Below are positions 8,804-14,435 of a DNA stretch of 40,983 nucleotides, in pieces. The stretch comes from a virus: positions 1 through 40,983 of IMG/VR virus record IMGVR_UViG_3300030099_004882, one strand, 5' to 3'. Numbering within the stretch: position 1 is the first letter of the stretch; the number at the start of each line of letters is the position of its first letter. The translations under genes and the position numbers were made by a program. The notes under the pieces were generated by a model. The model had not been told where the DNA came from. It ran no database searches and worked only from the letters and a program-made list of their open reading frames with translations.

Positions 8804-9661
8804 TCACTGGATCGAGTTCCCATACCACGCTGGCATCTCAAGGTCAGCGATGGGTTCGTCGTTGTCTTCTGGGCAGTCCCAGTCAGCATTCTTCCACATG
8901 CACAGTCGAAGCAGGTTGACCTGCGTTGCCGCCTGGAGCCAGTCAGGGGTCAGTTCACAGACGCGGACAGGGTACGGAGCCTTGCTGCCCACGAACCCGA
9001 TCAGCACCCGAGAGTGACCGATGCCGGCCTGCTTGCACATGGCGCTGTAGAAGGCGAGTTGCTCGACGTACCCGTAGTTGGCACAGGTGCGGACGAGATC
9101 ATCCACGGCCATGGATCGGCTCGTGGTCTTCAGGTCAAGCAGTACAAGTTCGTTATTGTCCATGATGGAGATTGCATCAATGCGTGCCTTGCACGGCACG
9201 TCCGCATACTCGTAGAACAGAGAGCGTTCGGTGTTCCCGGACTTCACTGCTCGCTCAACCATGCGACCCAAGGTCGAATGCTGCATGACTGCGTCACGCA
9301 TGCCGTTGACCTGGTATTCTTGCTCGGCGTTGAGGATGTCAGCCCCTTGTGAGTTGAGCTGAAGTTTGGCGTACTCCTCTTTGCCGGCCTTGGTGCGGCG
9401 GTCACCCTTCCACACTCGGAACTCTTGGTTGAACAGGTCGGGGGTCAGGATCTTGCTGTGCATGGCCGAGCCCAAGACCATGGCTGCGGATGGCTGTGCT
9501 GGGTTTTCCACCTCGTGGGTTACGGTGGCTGCTCCCCATTGGGAGAACATGGCCAGTCGGTGGGCAGAACACCATGGCAACCCAACCGAGTGGTACTCGG
9601 CGTTGCTCATCTGTGTTGCTTCGTATTCCCCGCGATAGCCGGGGTCGTTGGTGTGTAACAT
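8804..9661 (-). CDS. PD-(D/E)XK exonuclease (RecE / exodeoxyribonuclease VIII-like)
   Basis: A 285-residue protein with the RecE-type nuclease order: AAMVLGSAMHSKILTP (GxxxH motif) near residue 60, CKARIDAISI (catalytic Asp), ELVLLDLKTT (the D-x-K part of PD-(D/E)XK) and YVEQLAFYSAMC (QxxxY motif). These enzymes resect duplex DNA to leave ssDNA for annealing. The start is placed at the ATG at 9661, preceded by AAAAGGAG; the frame stays open to 9859, but that extension reads through intergenic repeats and looks non-coding. The partner is likely the annealing-type protein at 7915-8688. RecB-family Cas4-like nucleases are a less likely alternative. Confidence 0.85.
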   Translation of the reverse strand: MLHTNDPGYRGEYEATQMSNAEYHSVGLPWCSAHRLAMFSQWGAATVTHEVENPAQPSAAMVLGSAMHSKILTPDLFNQEFRVWKGDRRTKAGKEEYAKLQLNSQGADILNAEQEYQVNGMRDAVMQHSTLGRMVERAVKSGNTERSLFYEYADVPCKARIDAISIMDNNELVLLDLKTTSRSMAVDDLVRTCANYGYVEQLAFYSAMCKQAGIGHSRVLIGFVGSKAPYPVRVCELTPDWLQAATQVNLLRLCMWKNADWDCPEDNDEPIADLEMPAWYGNSIQ

Positions 9662-9833
9662 CAGTCGCTCCTTTTCTGATTGGTTGTCGCCCGAAGGCAA
9701 AGACCGAAGGCTGCGGGTGGATGCAGCCTCCGGCTGAAGGGTGGGATGTCGCCCGAAGGCAAAGCCCGAAGGAAGCAGCGAAGTTCCTCCTCCGGGGGGA
9801 GAACTGGCGACCAAGCCAGTTAGGTCAGAGAGA
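9662..9833 (-). repeat. Non-coding gap with 26-base direct repeats and a hairpin
   Basis: Two copies of a 26-base sequence (9685-9710 and 9747-9772) differ at one base; each contains a tandem of the core CCCGAAGG. Between them, from the end of copy 1, lies an inverted repeat: CCGAAGGCTGC, an 8-base loop, then GCAGCCTCCGG (11 pairs with one mismatch, about 9704-9733). On the minus strand it is followed by TCTTTGCC, a weak terminator-like tail. It sits upstream of the exonuclease and may be an attenuator or a protein-binding array. No gene is seen here. Confidence 0.6.
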
Positions 9834-10094
9834 TTACCCGGCGTCGGGTGGCTGGTCAAGACCTTTTGTTGCGATCTTTGCCAACTTCATGCCGAGTTCT
9901 GATTGGCTGTTCATCTCGGTGTTGATAGCCTTCATCAGAATGCTGCGTGCAATCTCGGCTCTGGAGAAGTTGATCTCCACGTTGCCCAGTGTCGTGGACA
10001 CCTGAGCTGATTCCGTTGATGCCCACTCGTCGAGTTGATCCATCATGGTTTGGCTGCAAGTCAAGCCGAGGTACGGCTTCTTAGGATTTGTCAT
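9834..10094 (-). CDS. Small protein with ribbon-helix-helix-like region
   Basis: 86 residues from the ATG at 10094, chosen because GGAG lies 6 bases upstream and because it overlaps the upstream stop as ATGA. The segment VEINFSRAEIARSILMKAIN looks like the strand-helix-helix core of a ribbon-helix-helix (CopG/Arc-like) DNA-binding protein, flanked by an N-terminal QTMMDQLDEWA helix. If so it would be a dimeric repressor or accessory DNA-binding protein; the palindrome at 13078-13094 is one candidate target. The assignment rests on pattern alone. Confidence 0.5.
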   Translation of the reverse strand: MTNPKKPYLGLTCSQTMMDQLDEWASTESAQVSTTLGNVEINFSRAEIARSILMKAINTEMNSQSELGMKLAKIATKGLDQPPDAG

Positions 10095-10645
10095 CGAATA
10101 CTCCAATCTCGGTGCGAATATCTCAGTCGGTAGGTCAGCATACGGTTCTCGTAGGCTTCCACCATGTCGTCGGCCAGGCACTGCTGGTCTTCAGGTGTGT
10201 GTTCATCTTGTGCCTCAATCGCCCGTTGGATCTTGATGCAAAGGTGTCGATACAGGTGATCCATCTGGCTGACGATCCGGTCGCGATCCCAAGGCGTGAT
10301 CTGCTGGGTCGTAGGCCACAGCCACCCACCACTTTTGTTGTTGTGCAAGTTGCCGTGGTGGTGCGGCACTGGATCAGTGATGCCCGTGCCCTCAGGTGGC
10401 GTGTACTCGTCAGTGAACCCGTTCATCAGTGCGAAGATGCACTCGGCCTCTCGATTGTTTCGTGCTGCAATTTGCAGAGAGAACGGTCGATCCCGCACAT
10501 CCTCGAAGTAGACGATGGAGTACGGCGTGCCGGCACTGGGGTGCGAGCCTTCGGGGATGTGTGTCGGGCAGGGCATCCCCCCCTCGCTCGCTGGTTTGAA
10601 CAGCGGAGCAAGTTGGGAGATGGCGTATTGGGGTGAGAACTCCAT
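10091..10645 (-). CDS. Hypothetical 184-aa protein
   Basis: The start at ATG 10645 is preceded by GGAGG at a somewhat long spacing; the frame opens further upstream but that part lies inside the previous gene. The product has a conserved-looking middle (YSIVYFEDVRDRPFSLQIAA, NREAECIFALMNGF), a His-rich VPHHHGNLHNN stretch and a helical C-terminus (YENRMLTYRLRY). I do not recognise it. It sits between two other unknown genes in the leftward operon, with a 4-base ATGA overlap to the downstream gene. Confidence 0.65.
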   Translation of the reverse strand: MEFSPQYAISQLAPLFKPASEGGMPCPTHIPEGSHPSAGTPYSIVYFEDVRDRPFSLQIAARNNREAECIFALMNGFTDEYTPPEGTGITDPVPHHHGNLHNNKSGGWLWPTTQQITPWDRDRIVSQMDHLYRHLCIKIQRAIEAQDEHTPEDQQCLADDMVEAYENRMLTYRLRYSHRDWSIR

Positions 10646-10647
10646 GG

Positions 10648-11016
10648 TCAGCAGTCCTCCGCCACAAGGTTCTCGCGAACAGGCCACTCACCGCCACTGC
10701 TCTTGTAGTACCGATCCATGACCAAATCCTCCGCCTCGGACACAGACAGCCCGTACTGGCCGCAGAAGAACTTGGCCTTTGCCGGATACCCGCAGTCCAC
10801 GGGCAAGTACGCCCCGACGAAGTGGACGCAGAACCCGCCCTTGTTGACGCTGTAGTACGCGATAGCGCCCTCTTGGACGATGGTCTCCACGCCGTCGTGC
10901 ATGGCTGGCTTCTTGGGGCATCGCATGCGGAGGGAGTGGATGACCCCATCCCCCCCGGTGATCTCGCTGACCTTGTCAGCGATCTTGGTAATAAGCAAAC
11001 TTTTATATTCATTCAT
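10648..11016 (-). CDS. Hypothetical 122-aa cysteine-containing protein
   Basis: The ATG at 11016 follows an excellent AAGGAGGG ribosome site. The product has five cysteines scattered through the chain (MRCPKKP, GGFCVHF, VDCGYP, KFFCGQYG, AEDC), not in an obvious CxxC pair, and a helix SVSEAEDLVMDRYYKSS near the end. It may be a small alpha/beta regulatory or DNA-metabolism protein; no family recognised. It lies two bases upstream of the next gene's start. Confidence 0.7.
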   Translation of the reverse strand: MNEYKSLLITKIADKVSEITGGDGVIHSLRMRCPKKPAMHDGVETIVQEGAIAYYSVNKGGFCVHFVGAYLPVDCGYPAKAKFFCGQYGLSVSEAEDLVMDRYYKSSGGEWPVRENLVAEDC

Positions 11017-11028
11017 GGTAGACCCTCC

Positions 11029-11136
11029 TTATCGGTCAAAATCTTCTTCACTCATCTGGCCGTGCAGCCAGCGGTAATCAATGTCATCCCCCGTGGTTTC
11101 AGCAGCATTCTCTTCGTGCTCTTGGTCACCCGTCAT
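11029..11136 (-). CDS. 35-aa acidic micro-protein
   Basis: A short frame from ATG 11136, with GGAGG 5 bases upstream, to TAA at 11029. It encodes an acidic peptide with the C-terminal segment DIDYRWLHGQMSEEDFDR. The start overlaps the previous gene by 11 bases, and the stop lies next to the ribosome site of the following gene, matching the compact style of this operon. Too short for function prediction; acidic phage micro-proteins are often inhibitors, but that is only a possibility. Confidence 0.55.
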   Translation of the reverse strand: MTGDQEHEENAAETTGDDIDYRWLHGQMSEEDFDR

Positions 11137-11341
11137 CGTGACCTCCAAGCAGATTCTCCATCTGCCGCTGCATCGCCTTGGCCTTGGCTTGGTGTTGCAG
11201 GAACCGGGATCGGTACTCGGCCTCGAGAGGCTCGCCTTCGACCACGTTGGTTCGTCGCTCCCACAACGCCGCCTGGCGTTGATGATACCTCGCCTCGTCC
11301 TGCAAGAACAGAACTTTTGCTTTGGTGCTTACTGGTTTCAT
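11126..11341 (-). CDS. Hypothetical 71-aa helical protein
   Basis: Start at ATG 11341 (AGGGGAA upstream, ATGA overlap with the previous stop). The product is almost all helix and rich in Arg, Gln and Ala (DEARYHQRQAALWERRTN, QHQAKAKAMQRQMENLLG), suggesting a short coiled coil or nucleic-acid-binding helical hairpin. No family recognised. The longer frame reaching 11476 reads through the preceding gene and is rejected. Confidence 0.6.
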   Translation of the reverse strand: MKPVSTKAKVLFLQDEARYHQRQAALWERRTNVVEGEPLEAEYRSRFLQHQAKAKAMQRQMENLLGGHDDG

Positions 11342-11763
11342 AAAAATTCCCCTTCTGGATTTGATCCGTTGGTTAGTACGCAGTCCACGAGTTGGCCGAC
11401 CCGTTCGTCGTACTGGTCGTGGATCACCTTGGCGGCAATCTCCATCATGGCCACGACGTCGGCCTGCAATCCCCACGGTGCTCCGCAGAATGTGCCGGTG
11501 ACCTCGAGCATGTACTCGAGCATGGAGTCGATGGCACAGGCCACGGTTCGGGCATCACCGTCGCCGGTTACTTGCCCAATCTGGTTTTGCCCCGGATTCT
11601 TCTCGGTTGTCCAAAGCACTGAGCCATCGTCCTCGAGCCAGACTGTGAAGCCCATGGACATGGGCGGGTCGCCGTTGTAGAGGAACTGCACGGTGGTGGC
11701 TGCATCCACTGGCGAGTATTCGTACTGGCATGTGATCTCAGATGTGATGTTGAATGAGTTCAT
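11338..11763 (-). CDS. Hypothetical 141-aa protein
   Basis: The start at 11763 is preceded by GAGAGGA. The N-terminal half looks beta-rich (ATTVQFLYNGDPPMSMGFTV, DGSVLWTTEK) and the C-terminal half helical (ARTVACAIDSMLEYML, VVAMMEIAAKVIHDQYDER). It has no membrane or signal segment, and no family is recognised. Both ends overlap neighbouring genes by four bases (ATGA), so it is part of one co-translated string running from about 12417 to 11029. Confidence 0.65.
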   Translation of the reverse strand: MNSFNITSEITCQYEYSPVDAATTVQFLYNGDPPMSMGFTVWLEDDGSVLWTTEKNPGQNQIGQVTGDGDARTVACAIDSMLEYMLEVTGTFCGAPWGLQADVVAMMEIAAKVIHDQYDERVGQLVDCVLTNGSNPEGEFL

Positions 11764-11933
11764 TGTGCGTCCTCTCTTAATTTTTTGATTTGATCGCCGA
11801 GGTAGTGGAACCAGAAGTGGTGGCTCCTTGCCTCTCTCCAGTTCCCTGCCTTCATTGCAGACTGCATCTTTTGATCGGTCTCTTTTCTCTCACGATTGAG
11901 TTGCTTGAGTCTTCGTTGGATCTTGGTGGTCAT
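11760..11933 (-). CDS. 57-aa basic helical protein
   Basis: Start at ATG 11933, overlapping the upstream stop as ATGA and preceded by AAGGGG. The product is strongly basic and helical (KIQRRLKQLNRERKETDQKM, WREARSHHFWFHYLGDQIKK), like a small nucleic-acid-binding or coiled-coil peptide. The frame continues open to 12236, but that extension covers two better-supported genes and is Arg/Ser-rich shadow sequence. Confidence 0.55.
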   Translation of the reverse strand: MTTKIQRRLKQLNRERKETDQKMQSAMKAGNWREARSHHFWFHYLGDQIKKLREDAQ

Positions 11934-12145
11934 TGATCGAACCCCTTTTCTTCGATTGACCATTCGGTCTCGACCTCGGTGCAGACGAGACGTTTGACTT
12001 CGTCTGGCTCGCGATTCTCGGCAATGTCGTAGGCGACTTCCTCGGCATCCACGGTGTTGGGCACTTTGACGTCCCACTTCCTTACTACCTCCACCATCTG
12101 GGATGAGGTCACGATGAATCTCTTGGTATGAAAGTTCTTGATCAT
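11930..12145 (-). CDS. Hypothetical 71-aa protein, possible paralogue of the next gene upstream
   Basis: Start at ATG 12145 (ATGA overlap; GAGGTGG upstream). A basic N-terminus (IKNFHTKRFIV) is followed by an acidic body with VDAEEVAYDIAENREPDEVK and the ending TEVETEWSIEE. The order of a beta strand, an acidic EE-hydrophobic helix and a terminal TE/ETE strand is also seen in the product of 12142-12417, so the two may be diverged duplicates. Function unknown. Confidence 0.55.
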   Translation of the reverse strand: MIKNFHTKRFIVTSSQMVEVVRKWDVKVPNTVDAEEVAYDIAENREPDEVKRLVCTEVETEWSIEEKGFDQ

Positions 12146-12417
12146 TCGACCACCTCGCATTCGGTCTCGATGCTTCCGCCCCAGTCGTATGATCGGTTGC
12201 ATTGATCCGTGCCGACGAACACCTTCTTGGGGTCATCGTTGTCGTACTGGATGCAGGCAGCCTCTTGGGTCTTCTCGATCAGGTCATCGGCCAAGCCGTC
12301 ATCCTCGATGTCGATGATGAGTTCCTCGGGGTCTTGCCCCTCAGGCACGTCCATGTAGACCTCGGTGGTCTCGCAGACGGTGGCATATTCGGTTCGCGTG
12401 ATTTTGATTCTTGGCAT
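12142..12417 (-). CDS. Hypothetical 91-aa acidic protein
   Basis: The ATG at 12417 follows AAAGGGA. The acidic product begins with strands (RIKITRTEYATVCETTEVYM), followed by DPEELIIDIEDDGLADDLIE and a Cys-containing C-terminal part ending ETECEVVE. It shows weak similarity of layout to its neighbour at 11930-12145. No family recognised. Its stop overlaps the next start as ATGA. Confidence 0.6.
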   Translation of the reverse strand: MPRIKITRTEYATVCETTEVYMDVPEGQDPEELIIDIEDDGLADDLIEKTQEAACIQYDNDDPKKVFVGTDQCNRSYDWGGSIETECEVVE

Positions 12418-12419
12418 AG

Positions 12420-12656
12420 TCAGTTTCCCTTTCTCATTGCGTTGGCAATGGCTTGCTTGACGCCGTCGTTGGTCATCAGGGTGTCGATGTGTCCATCAAG
12501 CACGTCGATCAGATAGATCACTCGGTCTTGCGCGTCGCTGTGAAATGCGCTGTCAATCGTGCCGTCAAGATGCTTCACCGGAAATCCAAGTTGATCAAGG
12601 ATCGACTCGAGGGTGTCGGCGTCTTGCGCCCATGGTGATGGTTCTTCAATATTCAT
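12420..12656 (-). CDS. Hypothetical 78-aa acidic protein
   Basis: The start at ATG 12656 is chosen by comparison: in five genes of this region the initiation codon lies 9-10 bases after the same GGAG within a shared leader, and 12656 fits while the ATG at 12662 is too close. The product is acidic with TLESILDQLGFPVKHLDG and DRVIYLIDVLDGHIDTLMTN segments and no recognised family. It is the first gene after leader copy A and is followed at once by the tightly overlapped string of unknown genes. Confidence 0.6.
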   Translation of the reverse strand: MNIEEPSPWAQDADTLESILDQLGFPVKHLDGTIDSAFHSDAQDRVIYLIDVLDGHIDTLMTNDGVKQAIANAMRKGN

Positions 12657-12733
12657 GGTCATAGTTCTCCGTTGGGCAGGGTCGCCCATCCCGCCCCCTC
12701 CGAAGAGGGAGCAGGTGGGGGATCGTGCATTGA
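12657..12733 (-). promoter_or_regulatory. Leader element copy A (two hairpins plus SD)
   Basis: Read on the minus strand, this intergenic block has a distal hairpin CCCTC-TTCG-GAGGG (12709-12696), closed as C(UUCG)G, a very stable RNA tetraloop. A proximal hairpin GGGC-GACCCT-GCCC (12687-12674) follows, then GGAGAA and the start codon. Copies C and D share almost the whole block, including CCCCCACCTG upstream of the first hairpin. Likely a regulatory leader acting on translation. Confidence 0.65.
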
Positions 12734-13018
12734 TCATCCGTTGATGACCCGGTCGATGCATTCATTCAACACTTCCCAGTCCCAATCGAAAAGGTCAGCG
12801 ATTTCAAGTTGAGTTGCCACACGGTTCCACTGCTCGTCGGTCAGTGGCGGCTCGTCTCTCTCCTCCCGATCATCGTCTATGTCGGCCTTGCACCACATGA
12901 CTGGGACGCCAAGTCGATGCCCATCTTCGGACACGGCGGCAATGGTCTCGAGCAGGTCGCGGTTTGGATCATCTTGGGGTACGAGGTCAAGCCATGTTGC
13001 TGAATTAGTGTTGGTCAT
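12734..13018 (-). CDS. Hypothetical 94-aa acidic protein
   Basis: The start at ATG 13018 is set by the shared leader (GGAGAACCGACC just upstream). The product is very acidic, with DDDREERDEPPLTDEQWNRV followed by QLEIADLFDWDWEVLNEC. Such Asp/Glu/Trp-rich small early proteins sometimes mimic DNA or bind host enzymes, but there is no direct evidence here. It is the first gene behind the best promoter of this block, so it may be expressed early and strongly. Confidence 0.65.
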   Translation of the reverse strand: MTNTNSATWLDLVPQDDPNRDLLETIAAVSEDGHRLGVPVMWCKADIDDDREERDEPPLTDEQWNRVATQLEIADLFDWDWEVLNECIDRVING

Positions 13019-13047
13019 TGGTCGGTTCTCCGTGGGCACAATCGCCC
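13019..13047 (-). promoter_or_regulatory. Leader element copy B (5'-terminal hairpin plus SD)
   Basis: On the minus strand GGGC-GATTGT-GCCC (13047-13034) is followed by two bases and GGAGAA. If the promoter at 13054-13081 fires 7 bases after its -10 box, the transcript would begin exactly at the first G of this hairpin, giving a structured 5' end directly ahead of the ribosome site. Confidence 0.6.
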
Positions 13048-13053
13048 GAAATC

Positions 13054-13081
13054 ATTTTAAGGTGCAATTGATCGTTGTCAA
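13054..13081 (-). promoter_or_regulatory. Sigma70-type promoter
   Basis: On the minus strand a perfect TTGACA (-35, 13081-13076) is separated by 16 bases from TAAAAT (-10, 13059-13054, five of six consensus bases) in an AT-rich pocket unlike the surrounding GC-rich DNA. It reads leftward into 12734-13018 and the downstream genes. This is the most convincing promoter in the window. Confidence 0.65.
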
Positions 13082-13094
13082 GCATAATACTTGA
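13078..13094. promoter_or_regulatory. Palindromic operator candidate over the -35 box
   Basis: TCAAG-CATAATA-CTTGA is a perfect inverted repeat with 5-base arms and a 7-base spacer, overlapping the -35 hexamer of the leftward promoter. This placement is typical of repressor operators. The remaining bases 13095-13113 carry nothing further that I can identify. Confidence 0.4.
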
Positions 13095-13113
13095 AAATAA
13101 TCAGGGATCTTCA

Positions 13114-13314
13114 TCAGTCGCCGAGCATCGACTTGAGGTTGTCAATGTTGAGTTGCCGGGCTCGGATGGCCTGCTCGGTGGCGTCCTCGTCAACGCAGCC
13201 CTCGTCCGTCAGTACAACGATCTGGGCATTACGAAGCAGTTCGATCTGCTCCTCGATGCACTGGATCGCAAAGCGGATCCACGTCTTCTCTGGCTTGTTC
13301 AATTTGGTCTTCAT
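13114..13314 (-). CDS. Hypothetical 66-aa helical protein
   Basis: The start at ATG 13314 follows the shared GGAGAATACGACC leader. The product is helical, with a basic N-terminus (KTKLNKPEKTWIRFAIQ), a middle helix (CIEEQIELLRNAQIVVL) and a C-terminal helix (TEQAIRARQLNIDNLKSML). No family recognised. It lies immediately upstream of the promoter region and may therefore end a separate transcription unit. Confidence 0.6.
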   Translation of the reverse strand: MKTKLNKPEKTWIRFAIQCIEEQIELLRNAQIVVLTDEGCVDEDATEQAIRARQLNIDNLKSMLGD

Positions 13315-13393
13315 GGTCGTATTCTCCGTGGGCAGGTCAGGGTCGCCCAGTCCGCCCACTGCTCCGACACAGTGGACAGGTGGGGGATCGTGA
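13315..13393 (-). promoter_or_regulatory. Leader element copy C (two hairpins plus SD)
   Basis: On the minus strand the distal stem is CCACTG-loop-CAGTGG (13375-13356, 8-base loop). The proximal stem is GGGC-loop-GCCC (13348-13330) with an 11-base loop, then GGAGAA. The distal arms differ from copies A and D on both sides yet remain fully complementary, which is compensatory change supporting a folded RNA. Confidence 0.65.
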
Positions 13394-13837
13394 TCAGCCG
13401 CCGTATGGGTATTTCTCAGGCTCAGGCCAGTAGTCCCACGCGGGCGCGCCGTCGATCATCTTCACCCAGCCAGCACCAGCATCCAGCCCGGTGCTACTCG
13501 AGGATCTAAGCATCTGATCGTCGATGGCAGCGAGCATCAGGGTCATCGTGGTCTGGCTGATGTGGCCTTTGCGAAGGCACTCCTCGAGCATCTTCTCAAC
13601 GCCAGCACGGTCGGTCTTGATCCGGACGCCCCGGTGATCAAACCCGGCCTCATGGCCGAGTTGACTCAGGGTCGGCTTGATGTCGTGGAATCCGACTTGA
13701 ACCAAGTATCGAGTACCGCCCATGAAGGTGGACTTCTTGCGATATTGGATCTCGACGAGCAGTTGGCAATCGCGTCTGGCACGGACTTTCAGTCGGCTGT
13801 GTGCGTCGTAGAATGAAATAGATTCTGGGGTGGTCAT
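13394..13837 (-). CDS. Hypothetical 147-aa protein
   Basis: The ATG at 13837 follows the shared leader (AAGGAGAATTACGACC). The N-terminal half is beta-rich and basic (SRLKVRARRDCQLLVEIQYR, GTRYLVQVGFHD), followed by a helical region (AGVEKMLEECLRKGHISQ, MTLMLAAIDDQML) and a C-terminal tail rich in Trp, Pro and Tyr. No known motif is visible. It is bracketed by leader copies D (upstream) and C (downstream). Confidence 0.65.
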   Translation of the reverse strand: MTTPESISFYDAHSRLKVRARRDCQLLVEIQYRKKSTFMGGTRYLVQVGFHDIKPTLSQLGHEAGFDHRGVRIKTDRAGVEKMLEECLRKGHISQTTMTLMLAAIDDQMLRSSSSTGLDAGAGWVKMIDGAPAWDYWPEPEKYPYGG

Positions 13838-13917
13838 GGTCGTAATTCTCCTTGGGGCAGGGTCGCCCAGTCCGCCCCCTCCGCAGAGGGGACAGGTGGG
13901 GGATCGTGCAGGTGGGA
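13838..13917 (-). promoter_or_regulatory. Leader element copy D (two hairpins plus SD)
   Basis: On the minus strand the distal stem is CCCCTC-TGCG-GAGGGG (13891-13876). The proximal stem is GGGC-GACCCT-GCCC (13868-13855), then AAGGAGAA and the start codon. It is the closest relative of copy A, with the distal loop and one outer pair changed. Confidence 0.65.
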
Positions 13918-14235
13918 TCAGTCCTCGGCTTCGGTGTCGTACAACTCGATCTCGCAGGGCATCGCATAGCCCGACTTGAGACCAGCGTAGATGCCGTGCC
14001 TGTTCAGTTCATCGACCCGATCCTTCAGGTCATCCCAACTGATGCTGTCGTCGCAGACCTCGAACTTGATCCACATCTTGAAGTCATCGGTCTGGGTGGA
14101 CGAGTCCCATTCGTGGTAACCAGCACCCATATCAAACATCCGAACAGGGATCATCATTTTCTTGGTGATGCCGCTGATGACGGACAGCAGTTCGTTGGCT
14201 TTGGTCGAGGAAACAAATACTTTCAGGTAACGCAT
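13918..14235 (-). CDS. Hypothetical 105-aa protein, first gene of the leftward block
   Basis: The ATG at 14235 follows GGAGAATTGCGACC. The product starts with a strand (RYLKVFVSSTKANELLSVIS) and a helix, then MIPVRMFDMGAGYHEW and a WIKFEVCDDSISWDDLKDRV section. This could be a compact ferredoxin-like alpha/beta fold, but no family is recognised. As the promoter-proximal gene of the leftward operon it is likely an early protein. Confidence 0.65.
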   Translation of the reverse strand: MRYLKVFVSSTKANELLSVISGITKKMMIPVRMFDMGAGYHEWDSSTQTDDFKMWIKFEVCDDSISWDDLKDRVDELNRHGIYAGLKSGYAMPCEIELYDTEAED

Positions 14236-14265
14236 GGTCGCAATTCTCCAAGGGCATCATCGCCC
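14236..14265 (-). promoter_or_regulatory. Leader element copy E (hairpin plus SD)
   Basis: On the minus strand GGGC-GATGAT-GCCC (14265-14252) precedes TTGGAGAA and the ATG of the first leftward gene. It has only the proximal hairpin, like copy B, and both B and E are the copies with a promoter candidate immediately upstream. Confidence 0.6.
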
Positions 14266-14435
14266 ACAAGGCAAGAAGATAACCGCCAACACATTGCCAA
14301 TCAAGACAATTGCCAAAGATTTTTTTGTTCGGGTTCTGTACGGGTCGAGCCTATCCAGCGTACAACCCCCATTCACGCCCAACCATCGCGGTCGCCGGGC
14401 AACCAACCAGTAGAGCCAGTAGAGGAGCAGAGCCA
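14266..14435. other. Divergent intergenic region between early and virion operons
   Basis: About 170 bases separate the leftward first gene from the small terminase gene. It contains two exact copies of ATTGCCAA (14293-14300 and 14309-14316) spaced 16 bases start to start, and a run of seven T at about 14320. A rightward promoter must lie here or upstream, but I could not pick convincing -35/-10 boxes. The paired 8-mers are on the face-to-face spacing expected for a binding protein or a small iteron set. Confidence 0.4.
14276..14304 (-). promoter_or_regulatory. Candidate leftward promoter
   Basis: On the minus strand TTGATT (14304-14299) lies 17 bases from TATCTT (14281-14276); each matches four of six sigma70 consensus bases. 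A start about 7 bases on would fall within a few bases of the copy E hairpin. Weak boxes, but the position is right for the first gene of the leftward block. Confidence 0.3.

Noticed and set aside
9662-9859. N-terminal extension of the exonuclease frame to 9859
   Set aside because: It would translate the intergenic repeats and hairpin; the ATG at 9661 has an excellent ribosome site and begins the plausible domain.
11934-12236. Upstream extension of the 11760-11933 frame
   Set aside because: It covers two better-supported genes with coupled starts and is Arg/Ser-rich shadow sequence.
14310-14435. TTG start at 14310 for the small terminase
   Set aside because: No ribosome site, overlaps the putative regulatory region; the ATG at 14436 has AGAGGAG upstream.
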